From NCBI GenBank assembly GCA_016721185.1, contig JADKIP010000004.1:1-57547 (forward strand): a stretch of DNA of 57,547 nt, in the 5' to 3' direction. Positions 16,763 through 24,911 of the stretch are shown piece after piece (the stretch's first letter is position 1; each line of letters starts with the position of its first letter). Position numbers and translations under genes: made by a program. Below the pieces are notes generated by a model. That model worked only from the letters and a program-made list of their open reading frames with translations. It ran no database searches and was not told the DNA's origin. The stretch is from Candidatus Dechloromonas phosphorivorans (GTDB lineage: Bacteria > Pseudomonadota > Gammaproteobacteria > Burkholderiales > Rhodocyclaceae).

Positions 16763-17374
16763 ATGTTTTTGTCATCACAGCAAATCACCCAAAGTCGCGA
16801 TCACACCCTGAACAACCTGCTTGAGCTTTCGCTGGCCGGCGTTGAAGCCAGCCGGCGCTGGTCGGCACTCCTTTCCGGCATGAGCCGGGATGCCATGGAT
16901 TTCAGCAGCCAGACCTTTACCCGCTTGGGTCAGGCTCATTCCCACGGTCAACCCGAATCCATCGCTCATTTCCCGACCGCCTTCTGGCAGGAAAGCAGCG
17001 CTCGCCACAGCCGCCTGCTCGATCATGCCTTCGAAATTTTTGGCGAAGCCCACAAGGCTGTCCTGCAAAGCACCGAAGCGCAGGTACAGATTGTCGATGA
17101 AGCCATTTTTGCTTACATCCGGCGCGCCGCTAAATCCAGCCCGCGGGAGGCTGAAGTTGCCCTCAACCTGATGCGCGACACGCTGGTCTCAGCGAAGGAA
17201 TCTTTGCACGCGGCAAATGCCGCCGCAATTGAGTCAGTCGAATCGCTCCATGTGGCAGAACAGGAAGCTCTCCAGATCGCAGAGAGCCTGAGCACGAACA
17301 AGAGCCCAAAACGGCGGACCACGCCGAAGAACGAAAGTGGCACCGAAAGCAGTACCGAAAACGGCACGAACTGA
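16763..17374 (+). CDS. phasin family protein
   Basis: 203 residues, nearly all helical and amphipathic, with the phasin-type core NNLLELSLAGVEASRRWSAL at residues 16-35 and repeated Ala-rich helices. The tail is low-complexity, Ser/Thr/Lys-rich (KSPKRRTTPKNESG). Phasins coat polyhydroxyalkanoate granules in the cytosol. No PHA synthase is in the window. ATG 16763 has AGGAGCG upstream. A Pho-box-like promoter suggests granule formation on phosphate limitation. Confidence 0.75.
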   Translation: MFLSSQQITQSRDHTLNNLLELSLAGVEASRRWSALLSGMSRDAMDFSSQTFTRLGQAHSHGQPESIAHFPTAFWQESSARHSRLLDHAFEIFGEAHKAVLQSTEAQVQIVDEAIFAYIRRAAKSSPREAEVALNLMRDTLVSAKESLHAANAAAIESVESLHVAEQEALQIAESLSTNKSPKRRTTPKNESGTESSTENGTN

Positions 17375-17409
17375 TTGCACTCACGAAGTCGATCCAGCCA
17401 CTCTCTTTC

Positions 17410-17434
17410 GCCCGGCACTGCCGGGCATTTTTTT
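17410..17434 (+). terminator. intrinsic terminator after the phasin gene
   Basis: The stem GCCCGGCA/TGCCGGGC around a single-base loop is followed by ATTTTTTT. It lies about 35 bases beyond the phasin stop codon. Confidence 0.85.
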
Positions 17435-17646
17435 GCCCGCAGCCTTGCCAGCGCATACTTCTGACATAGCGTGGCACATTCGCCGCGCCGATCAAGGCAT
17501 CCGCAGCTTTCCGCCGCTATCATCGAAGCAGCTGTCGGCCTACAATCAATCCGACCACCCCTATGCCATCAGCGATTCCCAATCAGGCATTTAGCCGCAT
17601 TCCATGCACCGCCTGATTTTTCGCCTTTTTAAAGGTCGACCGCAAG

Positions 17647-18696
17647 ATGCCAGCCAAAACCACTTCGCCCGTCCGGATTAATCTCGCCCTGCAAGGCGGC
17701 GGCGCCCACGGTGCTTTTACCTGGGGCGTGCTCGACGCCTTGCTTGAAGATGGACGTTGTGAATTTGAAGGCGTCAGCGGCACCAGCGCCGGGGCGATGA
17801 ACGCCATTTTTCTCGCCCAGGGACTGATGGCCGGCGGCCGGGAGGGTGGCAGGGAGCACGCCCGCGCTGCCCTCAGCCGTTTCTGGACCGCAGTCGCCAG
17901 CAGTTCGCCCTTCGACCAATCAGGCAACGCCGCGGCCAGCATGGCACCCGCCATGAAGCTGATGCTGCAATGGACGGAATATCTGTCGCCGGAGCAACTC
18001 AACCCGCTCGACCTCAACCCGCTGCGCGACATCATTGCCGAACAGATCGACTTTGCCGCCCTGCGCCGCGCCAGCCCGGTCAAGCTGTTCATTGCCGCCA
18101 CCCACGCCAATTCGGGCAAGCTGCGCATCTTTCGCAATGGCGAACTCTCGGTCGACACCCTGCTCGCCTCGGCCTGTCTGCCGACCATCCACCGTTCCAT
18201 CGTGATTGATGGCGAACCCTACTGGGATGGCGGCTACAGCGCCAACCCGGCGGTTTTCCCGCTTTTTTACGAGTGCACCGCAGCCGACACCCTGCTCGTG
18301 CTGCTCACCCCGCTGCGTTATGACGAAACGCCGGAATCGGCTCAGGACATCAAGCTGCGCCTGCGCGAACTGGCCTTCAATTCAACTTTCCTGCGCGAAA
18401 TGCGCATGTTCGCCCACGTCCGCGAACAAATTGCCGCGACGGCTCGGCCACGCTGGCTGCCGCGCTGGTTACAGTGCAGCCGCTTTGAACAACGGGTCAG
18501 CGATATCCGCTTTCACGCCATCACCGCCGATGCCCTGCTGAAAGACCTGCCGGCCGAGAGCAAACTGGCGGTGAATCTGGCCTTTTTTGAACGCCTGCGC
18601 GACAGCGGCCGCGAACATGCGCAAGCCTGGCTGGCAGCCAACCACGCCAGTATCGGCCGAACCTCAACGCTCGATCTGGAACATTTGTTCTACTGA
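17647..18696 (+). CDS. patatin-like phospholipase
   Basis: 349 residues. It has the oxyanion-hole ALQGGGAHGAF near the N-terminus, the nucleophile elbow GVSGTSAGAMNA, and the catalytic Asp in DGGYSANPAVFP: the full Ser-Asp dyad of patatins. It lacks a signal peptide, so it is probably cytosolic or membrane-associated. In PHA-storing betaproteobacteria such proteins lie near phasins; a role in lipid or granule turnover is inference. One copy of the repeated 10-mer (GTCGACCGCA, 17635-17644) lies immediately before the ATG. Confidence 0.92.
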   Translation: MPAKTTSPVRINLALQGGGAHGAFTWGVLDALLEDGRCEFEGVSGTSAGAMNAIFLAQGLMAGGREGGREHARAALSRFWTAVASSSPFDQSGNAAASMAPAMKLMLQWTEYLSPEQLNPLDLNPLRDIIAEQIDFAALRRASPVKLFIAATHANSGKLRIFRNGELSVDTLLASACLPTIHRSIVIDGEPYWDGGYSANPAVFPLFYECTAADTLLVLLTPLRYDETPESAQDIKLRLRELAFNSTFLREMRMFAHVREQIAATARPRWLPRWLQCSRFEQRVSDIRFHAITADALLKDLPAESKLAVNLAFFERLRDSGREHAQAWLAANHASIGRTSTLDLEHLFY

Positions 18697-18862
18697 TAGC
18701 GTCGGTGATTTTTGCCGTTTTTAGGCGTCGACCGCAGCAAGCCAGCGCGCCTGAGCCACTGGCTGGCAAAACCAGCATCCCTCGGTGGGCAGCAGATAAC
18801 AGGCCCGGCACCCGGTGCGCTTGCCGTAAACTACGCAACATTCTGATCCCACAAAAATCCCC

Positions 18863-19348
18863 ATGGAAACCATCACCAGAAATCAGGCGGTCAAAGATTA
18901 CACCGGCTACGCCTGCATCGGACTGTTCAACCCCAAAGGCCCGGAGAACGTCGGCTCGATCATGCGCGCCGCCGGCTGCTACGGCGTCAACACGGTTTTC
19001 TATACCGGCAAGCGTTACGAGCGCGCCGTCGAATTTCGCACCGACACCAAACAGGTGCACCTGCAATTGCCGCTGATCGGCGTCGATGATCTGCAACAAG
19101 TCATTCCCTTCGGCTGCGTGCCGGTCGCCATCGAAGTCCACCCGGACGCCAAGCCACTCACCACCTACAAGCACCCGGAGCGCGCCTTCTACATCTTCGG
19201 CCCGGAAGATGGCAGCCTGAACAAGAAAGTCACCTCATGGTGCAAAGACATTGTTTACATTCCCACCCACGGCTGCATGAATCTGGCGGCGACGGTGAAT
19301 GTTGTTCTTTATGATCGACTGCTCAAAATGAGCGGCGACCGGGGCTAA
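18863..19348 (+). CDS. TrmH/SpoU-family RNA 2'-O-methyltransferase
   Basis: 161 residues, the short form of the SPOUT class. Motif 1 is NVGSIMRAAGCYGV, motif 2 is FGPEDGSLNKKV, and motif 3, NLAATVNVVLYDRL, forms the trefoil knot that binds SAM. It methylates a ribose in tRNA or rRNA; the exact target cannot be read from sequence. Single gene, ATG 18863. Confidence 0.9.
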   Translation: METITRNQAVKDYTGYACIGLFNPKGPENVGSIMRAAGCYGVNTVFYTGKRYERAVEFRTDTKQVHLQLPLIGVDDLQQVIPFGCVPVAIEVHPDAKPLTTYKHPERAFYIFGPEDGSLNKKVTSWCKDIVYIPTHGCMNLAATVNVVLYDRLLKMSGDRG

Positions 19349-19441
19349 GCGCTCAATCAGCCGATTTCGGGTGGCATCCGCCAACAACGCAGCCGCACAA
19401 ACAATTGACCCTTCAAGCTCACAAACACTTTGACCCTACGC

Positions 19442-19753
19442 ATGCCAGCAAAACCAACGAACAAAATTCCGCCCCTCGTCAAATGGCTCGCCTTGCTGAT
19501 GAGCCTGACTTTTGTCGCCCTCGGCCTGCTTTCGATTGTTACGGAACACTATTACGGCCGCTCATCGCGAACGGGTAGCGAATACATGGCGGATGGCGCA
19601 GAGGCTGTGCTGATCGGCATTGGGCAAATTGTTTTTGGCTTGGCCCCGATGGCGTTGTGGGCAAAATCCCCGAAAGCAGCCGGTTATTGGGCGGCTGGCT
19701 GCCTGATATTTGGCGTTGGACTCATGCTGGCGTGGCCCCTGCTGAAAAACTGA
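19442..19753 (+). CDS. small membrane protein, unknown function
   Basis: 103 residues with three hydrophobic stretches (about 13-33, 55-75 and 80-99), probably an inner-membrane protein. The sequence between helices 1 and 2 (TEHYYGRSSRTGSEYMADGAEA) is polar. ATG 19442 is preferred over the upstream TTG at 19430. No family recognised. It precedes the hemerythrin gene but has its own spacing and is probably a separate unit. Confidence 0.6.
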   Translation: MPAKPTNKIPPLVKWLALLMSLTFVALGLLSIVTEHYYGRSSRTGSEYMADGAEAVLIGIGQIVFGLAPMALWAKSPKAAGYWAAGCLIFGVGLMLAWPLLKN

Positions 19754-19781
19754 TGCGCCAGCGCGGTAACGGCGTTCGATC

Positions 19782-19837
19782 TTGACACGATTGCACGCCG
19801 CACCTAATCTGAATACCTGATTAAAACGATCAGGTAT
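19782..19837 (+). promoter_or_regulatory. promoter with a palindromic operator upstream of the hemerythrin gene
   Basis: TTGACA (19782-19787), 17 bases, TAATCT (19805-19810), then the perfect inverted repeat ATACCTGAT (19813-19821) and ATCAGGTAT (19829-19837) over the transcription start. The outline ATA...TAT with AT-rich centre resembles Rrf2-family sites (IscR type 1 like). The position implies repression. Confidence 0.6.
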
Positions 19838-19898
19838 ATTCTCTCCATGCCTCGGGCGGCTGTTTTCACCTGAAAACAAGCCACCACAGGGCGTCAGA

Positions 19899-20360
19899 AT
19901 GATTTTCAGATGGGGTTGCGGGATGCCGGGGACTCAAGAAGAGGCGGTCGACAGAATTCGGCGGGATCATGAGCACATGCTCGGGCTGATTGGCCGGATC
20001 AAGGCGGAATGCAGCCAGAGCGAGAAAATCGACAATTGCCATCAATGTCCGGCGAGCATTCGCCACGTCTGCCACGGCAATATCAAGCAGATGGTCAGGA
20101 TTTTTGTCGAGACCACGCTGAAACACAATCTCATTGAGTCCATTTTCATGGATGGCAAGGTGCCGTCGGCGCATCGGATTGCCCACAATAAAGCGCATAA
20201 AGAAATTGCCGAGCAACTGAAAGCGATTCGCGTTATTTTTTCCGATGACGGCAACTGCGTGCTGGCCATCAAGGGGATTGATACGGTGCAACAGTCGCTT
20301 GAAGCGCACTTCAAGGCGTTTGACCATGAACTGGAAAGGCTGCTGTTGGCCGCTGGCTGA
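19899..20360 (+). CDS. hemerythrin-domain protein with an extra Cys cluster
   Basis: 153 residues. All diiron ligand motifs are present: H in RRDHEHM, HxxxE in KHNLIE, HxxxH in HRIAHNKAH (two overlapping options), and HxxxxD in HFKAFD. Between the first and second helices is an insertion CHQCPASIRHVCHGN, a CxxC plus C-H that is unusual for hemerythrins. Such proteins bind O2, NO or iron. The start may be 19899 or 19923. It is convergent with the EAL-GGDEF gene and sits behind a palindromic operator. Confidence 0.85.
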   Translation: MIFRWGCGMPGTQEEAVDRIRRDHEHMLGLIGRIKAECSQSEKIDNCHQCPASIRHVCHGNIKQMVRIFVETTLKHNLIESIFMDGKVPSAHRIAHNKAHKEIAEQLKAIRVIFSDDGNCVLAIKGIDTVQQSLEAHFKAFDHELERLLLAAG

Positions 20361-20402
20361 GGCCGACAGCACGTTTCGGCAAGACGCCCCCAGCCTTGAA
20401 AA

Positions 20403-22238
20403 TCAGTTCAAGGCCCGTGCCAGCAAGTTTTCCGGTTCGCCCGCCCCCGGACGCCGCCGGTCGATAAACAGGCTGCTCCCCAGCGTCTCGCTGAATTGAT
20501 TGCGCGACTTTTTCTTGGCCTGTTTTTTTGCCGCCGAGGCCGCCGCAGCCACTTCGCGGTGCGACTCGCACTCGCCCGGCCCGACACGCACGGCGCCAAT
20601 CGACAAGGTTGGCAATGCCTGAAACCCCAGTTCCCCGCGCCGGTTTTCGGCCATATAGCCACCGTGCGCCCGCTCTTCCGGGCTCATCAGACTGTTTATC
20701 GCATCGGCAAAAAGGCTGCACAGCTGCCAGCAGCGCATTTCCCAGTCGGCGCTTTGAAAGACGATGAAAAAATCATCACCGCCGATATGACCGACAAAAT
20801 CCTCCCGCTGATCGGTAACTTCGCAACATAGGCGGCCGAGGGCATGGATCACATCGTCGCCGCGCCGATAGCCGAAGCTGTCGTTGTAGGGCTTGAAATT
20901 ATCAATATCGATGTAGGCGGCGAAAAAGTTGCAGTTGTTGCGCAGCATCTGGTCGACGTGTTCGTTGATCGGCACATTGCCCGGCAACTGGGTCAAGGGA
21001 TTGGCATAGCGGGCGGCACTGATCTGCATTTCGGTGATCGTTGCAATCAAATCGTGACCACTGCCGATCCCCAGATAAACCCCGTCGCCCGTCACAATAA
21101 AGCCATCGGACAAATAGCGTTTGGGCGCCAGGGCCAACATCATCGCCAGCTCCTGCACCGTTGCATGCTGATCGACGATCAGCGGGGCGTGATCCATGAA
21201 CAACTCGCAACTCTTGCGCCCGAAAAGCTCCTTGCGAAACGGCCGGGCGAAGCGGTCGATCATGCTGTGCCGATTGATCATGCCGATCGGGATACCGTCA
21301 TGCACCACGGGCAGCACATCCAGTTCGGGATCAGCCTCAAAGCGGGCGATCACCAGCGCGTTGGTGGCATCCTGAGCGACCGACGGGATCGGCTTGAGCA
21401 AACTGCGCGCGGTCGGCGCCTTGCTCTGACCGGCCAACATCGGCGTCAAGGAAACGTGCTGCCGGCTGAGGGCGGCCATCACCTCACCACTCAACTGGCG
21501 CGCCGGACGCAGGGCGGGCCGGGCGATGAAATAGCCCTGACCGCAGGCAATGCCCATATCGCGGATACAGTTGAAATCCTCCGGCCGCTCGATCCCTTCG
21601 GCGACCAGCAAGGCGTTACAGATTTCGGCCAGATCCTGCATGGCACGGACAAAATGGAATTTGATCCGGTCATCGGCAATGCCATAGACAAAATGCTTGT
21701 CGATCTTGACGAACTCCGGGCGCAGTTCGGACCACATGCGCAGATTGGCAAAGCCCTCGCCAAGGTCGTCGATGGCGATCTGGAAGCCACGCCCGCGGTA
21801 ATGCAGCAACGCTTCCTGAATCCCCGGCATGTCAGTAATCTGCTGATTTTCGGTCAGCTCAATGACGACCCGATTAGGAGCGATGCCAAGTTCAGTCAGC
21901 AAATCGCGGGTATGGCCGTTCATCATTTTTTCATCAAGCAGGCAGCCCGGCGTGACGTTGAGGAAGAGACGCCCGGCCAGCTTCTGCGCTGCAAACGCCC
22001 GCAAACTGGCTTCACGACAGGCATGCTCCAGTGCCGAGGACAACGCATGCCGCCGGGCAGCGGCAAAAAGTTGATCGGGGAATTGCAACGGGCTGCCTTC
22101 CGGCCCGCGAATCAGGGCCTCATAACCGAGCAGGGCACGGACGCGAAAATCGATGATCGGCTGGAAAACCGGCGTCAGCAAACCCTCAGCAATAATTCGC
22201 TGCAACTCGAGAAGTTCATCATCCAACAGCACGTCCAT
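20403..22238 (-). CDS. EAL-CBS-GGDEF c-di-GMP protein
   Basis: About 611 residues. An N-terminal EAL phosphodiesterase domain (YEALIRG at about residue 38, ELTENQ, IAIDDLGEGFAN, KIDKHF, VAEGIE) is followed by paired CBS domains (about 280-400) and a C-terminal GGDEF domain with HIGGDDFFIVF at about residue 485. The GGDDF variant can be active. EAL motifs appear intact. The order EAL-CBS-GGDEF is a known architecture. ATG 22238 is chosen, not 22265, because the Pho promoter -10 (22268-22273) would place the transcript start inside the longer version. Confidence 0.92.
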   Translation of the reverse strand: MDVLLDDELLELQRIIAEGLLTPVFQPIIDFRVRALLGYEALIRGPEGSPLQFPDQLFAAARRHALSSALEHACREASLRAFAAQKLAGRLFLNVTPGCLLDEKMMNGHTRDLLTELGIAPNRVVIELTENQQITDMPGIQEALLHYRGRGFQIAIDDLGEGFANLRMWSELRPEFVKIDKHFVYGIADDRIKFHFVRAMQDLAEICNALLVAEGIERPEDFNCIRDMGIACGQGYFIARPALRPARQLSGEVMAALSRQHVSLTPMLAGQSKAPTARSLLKPIPSVAQDATNALVIARFEADPELDVLPVVHDGIPIGMINRHSMIDRFARPFRKELFGRKSCELFMDHAPLIVDQHATVQELAMMLALAPKRYLSDGFIVTGDGVYLGIGSGHDLIATITEMQISAARYANPLTQLPGNVPINEHVDQMLRNNCNFFAAYIDIDNFKPYNDSFGYRRGDDVIHALGRLCCEVTDQREDFVGHIGGDDFFIVFQSADWEMRCWQLCSLFADAINSLMSPEERAHGGYMAENRRGELGFQALPTLSIGAVRVGPGECESHREVAAAASAAKKQAKKKSRNQFSETLGSSLFIDRRRPGAGEPENLLARALN

Positions 22239-22267
22239 CGACTCAGCCTCAAAATAACTCACCACTC

Positions 22268-22301
22268 AGTTTATGGAGAAAATGTGTCAGTTCAGTGACA
22301 G
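22268..22301 (-). promoter_or_regulatory. Pho box and -10 of the EAL-CBS-GGDEF gene
   Basis: Minus strand: CTGTCACTGAA (22301-22291), CTGACACATTT (22290-22280), 6 bases, then TAAACT (22273-22268). Both units match the PhoB core well (one mismatch in the second), and the spacing is the same as at pstS. Confidence 0.7.
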
Positions 22302-22421
22302 GAACGCCACTACCCAAGCGGTAATCAGCTTGAACCATCGGTAAAAATAGGTGTCATTAAATTGCAACACTGGCATATCATTCTTCCTGCTTTGGCCAGT
22401 GCCCTTTGCTATGAGGTTGTG

Positions 22422-22661
22422 ATGACTGAAACGATGTTTTGCTACTGCTGCAGGGTCCATCACCCCAAGGATCAAATGCGTCCTTTCGCCACCAAACACG
22501 GCCTCCGCTGGCGCTGCCTGCGCAGCATTGAAGCGGCGGCGGGCAACCTGGCCAAACGCGACGCCTTCGGGCAGCAACAATCCGAAAACAATCGCGAAGA
22601 CTCGCGCCGCATCGCCGAACGAACACCGATGATGCATCTGGACCGCGACCCTCGCCCCTGA
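22422..22661 (+). CDS. small cysteine-containing protein, unknown function
   Basis: 79 residues starting MTETMFCYCCRVHHPKDQM. The CYCC and later RWRCLRSIEAA suggest a small zinc-binding domain found in beta- and gammaproteobacterial hypotheticals. The tail is charged (QQSENNREDSRRIAER). ATG 22422 is chosen because the frame upstream is not protein-like. It lies alone between two minus-strand genes. Confidence 0.6.
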   Translation: MTETMFCYCCRVHHPKDQMRPFATKHGLRWRCLRSIEAAAGNLAKRDAFGQQQSENNREDSRRIAERTPMMHLDRDPRP

Positions 22662-22749
22662 CAAAACTACGGCTTTCCCGCTGCATTGAGCCTCGGGAAT
22701 GCCCAATCAGGCTTGATTGGCCGGCTTGATTCTGGCAAAAAAACCCGGC

Positions 22750-24777
22750 TTAAAAAAGATCAATTTCTCCGGTTGACCGCAGGCCTGCCGAACCGCTCCC
22801 CTCAAGCCTGAACTTGCCGATCGCCTGGCGCAGATCGCCGGCCAGACCTTCCAGCAAATGCGCCGAATGCGCCGCGCCGATCAACGCCTCACCGTTTTCC
22901 GCAGAGAGCCGGGCGATACCGGCGACCAGTGTTTCGATCCGTTCAGCCTCCCCGCGATGCGTCCGCAATGCCGAACTGATGCGGCTACTGGCCGTTTCCG
23001 CCAAACGCGCCTGATCGCGGACCTGCGTCATTACCAGCGCCGCCTCGCCGGTTCGCGTGTTGCTGCTCGCGACGTGATTCGCCGCAGTACGCACCGCAAT
23101 CGAAGTCTCGCCGGCAATCCCCTGCATACGATTGATCATCTGGCTGATCTCCTGCGTGCTCTTCGCGGTCCGCTCCGCCAGCTTGCGCACTTCATCGGCC
23201 ACCACGGCAAAGCCCCGCCCGCTATCGCCGGCCCGCGCCGCCTCAATGGCGGCATTCAAGGCCAGCAGATTGGTTTGCTCGGCAATGCCGGCGATCACCG
23301 CGACGACGGTCGACACCTGGCGGGTTTCGGCTTCCATCCGATCCAGGCAGCCGGTTGCCAGCACAATGTCGGCGCTCATTTCCTCCAGCACGCTCTTCGC
23401 CTGACCGACTGAAACCATGCCGGAGGTGGCCAACTCGTCCGCATTGCGCGTCACGGCGTCACTTTCCCCGGCCGCCTCGACAATCTCGGCGACTTGCCGC
23501 CCGGCCGCCTCCAGCGATTTGACGACATGCAGGGTATCGGCTTGCTGTTGCTGCGCCCGCTCGGCTGAAGCCCCGGCGGTCTGAGCAAAGGAGAGCGAGC
23601 CGGACGTCATGGCGTGGGCGCTGTTGACGATTTCACTGACCAACCGGCGCATGCCGTCGCGCACTTCACGCAGCGACTCGGCAATGCGCTGCAATTCATC
23701 CTGGCCAGCCAACTCGATCGACACCGACAAATCACCGGTGGCCAGTTGCCGGGCGCCGCACGCCAACACATCGATGGTCGAGGCAAGGCGGGCATAGGCC
23801 AGATAGAGGCCGGCACAGGAGAGCAACATGCTACCGGCGATCAGCAACAGGGTCAGCCCGAGGTGGCGCTGCGCGTTGGCCAATTCATCACCGAGGGTGG
23901 TGACCAGAAGCTGCTCGCTGAGCCGGGAAATTTCCTCGACTTGGGCCAGCGGCTGGCTGATTGCGCTGTCGATTTCAGCCGCCGAATAGACCGTGCTGCT
24001 CAGCGCCAGGCCGTAAGCCAGGGTACGGGTCAGGGCAAACTGTTCGCTAACCGCCGCCAGTCGGGCATTCAGGTCGGCCAGCGCGGCACTTTCGGGGCTG
24101 AGCGGTGCCCCGAGTTCTCCCATCTCCCGTGCCAACCGGCCCAGCGCATGCGAAGCCACGGCGATCGCGGCGGAGAGTTCCGGGCGCAGTCGATCCGCCA
24201 CCATGCCCTCACGTGCCGAAATGCCGGCCAACACCTCCAGCCGGGCCAATGATTCAGTCAGCACCGGCAGATCATTCAGCCAGATCCCGGCCAATACCGG
24301 CAAGCTGCCGCGGCTCGACAGCGTGGACGCCGCCCCCATTTGTTCGACGATTTTTTGCTGCAAGTGCTCAAGCAACTCGCCAAAACTGGCGAACACCGCC
24401 ATGCGCTGGCGGCCGCTGGTTTCTTCGGCGGTGGTGGCGAGCAGGCGCTGCCAGCGCTCATCGGAAAGATTCAATGCTGCGGTCGACGGCGTTTTTGCGG
24501 CCAAATCTGCGGCATTGCTCTCATCACCGGCGCCGGCAAAAAACAGGCGAGCCCGATGGCGACGCAAATCAACGAGTTGCTGACGGGCCGGCTCAAGCTG
24601 ACGCAGCGCCGCCAGACGCGACTCAACCGCTCGCATGGCCTCCCAGCGAACGAGCAGCGGCGGCAACGCAACCGCAAGAAAAGCCAGGCTGAAGAGCGCA
24701 CCAATGACGACAAAAAGCCCGCGAAACCCGAGCTTGCCCAATAAATACCCATAGCCGATTTTGCGCACCAAAGTCAC
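22750..24777 (-). CDS. methyl-accepting chemotaxis protein
   Basis: 675 residues. An N-terminal membrane helix (about 15-40), a long periplasmic helical sensor region, a second helix (about 320-345, LTLLLIAGSMLLSCAGLYL), a HAMP domain, and the cytoplasmic signalling hairpin. The hairpin tip reads IAGIAEQTNLLALNAAIEAARAG, then FAVVADEVRKLAERT. It passes signals to CheA/CheW. The ligand is unknown; the Pho promoter hints at phosphate-related taxis. It is transcribed divergently from phoX. A copy of the repeated 10-mer (24478-24487) lies within the gene and another (22772-22781) near its end. Confidence 0.95.
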   Translation of the reverse strand: MTLVRKIGYGYLLGKLGFRGLFVVIGALFSLAFLAVALPPLLVRWEAMRAVESRLAALRQLEPARQQLVDLRRHRARLFFAGAGDESNAADLAAKTPSTAALNLSDERWQRLLATTAEETSGRQRMAVFASFGELLEHLQQKIVEQMGAASTLSSRGSLPVLAGIWLNDLPVLTESLARLEVLAGISAREGMVADRLRPELSAAIAVASHALGRLAREMGELGAPLSPESAALADLNARLAAVSEQFALTRTLAYGLALSSTVYSAAEIDSAISQPLAQVEEISRLSEQLLVTTLGDELANAQRHLGLTLLLIAGSMLLSCAGLYLAYARLASTIDVLACGARQLATGDLSVSIELAGQDELQRIAESLREVRDGMRRLVSEIVNSAHAMTSGSLSFAQTAGASAERAQQQQADTLHVVKSLEAAGRQVAEIVEAAGESDAVTRNADELATSGMVSVGQAKSVLEEMSADIVLATGCLDRMEAETRQVSTVVAVIAGIAEQTNLLALNAAIEAARAGDSGRGFAVVADEVRKLAERTAKSTQEISQMINRMQGIAGETSIAVRTAANHVASSNTRTGEAALVMTQVRDQARLAETASSRISSALRTHRGEAERIETLVAGIARLSAENGEALIGAAHSAHLLEGLAGDLRQAIGKFRLEGSGSAGLRSTGEIDLF

Positions 24778-24801
24778 CGAGTCAGAAGAAACAAAGTCAC
24801 T

Positions 24802-24835
24802 ACACTATGGCGATCCGGTTAAACAATTGTGACAA
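24802..24835 (-). promoter_or_regulatory. Pho-box-like promoter of the chemoreceptor gene
   Basis: Minus strand: TTGTCACAATT (24835-24825), GTTTAACCGGA (24824-24814), 6 bases, then TAGTGT (24807-24802). The first unit is strong, the second has two mismatches in the 7-base core. It lies back to back with the phoX site. Confidence 0.55.
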
Positions 24836-24848
24836 AGGGAACGGCCAG

Positions 24849-24882
24849 AAGTCACGTGTTTGCAACATCGAGCAGCGATAGT
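24849..24882 (+). promoter_or_regulatory. Pho-box-like promoter of phoX
   Basis: AAGTCACGTGT (24849-24859) and TTGCAACATCG (24860-24870), each matching five of seven core positions, then 6 bases and GATAGT (24877-24882). The second unit also forms an inverted repeat (TTTGCAAC / GTTGCAAA, 24859-24888), so an operator for another regulator is possible. Confidence 0.45.
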
Positions 24883-24911
24883 TGCAAATAGCCAACCGTT
24901 TTGGACTCACC

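Noticed and set aside
20844..22298. A 484-codon plus-strand frame
   Set aside because: Opposite strand of the EAL-CBS-GGDEF gene and without any protein family pattern.
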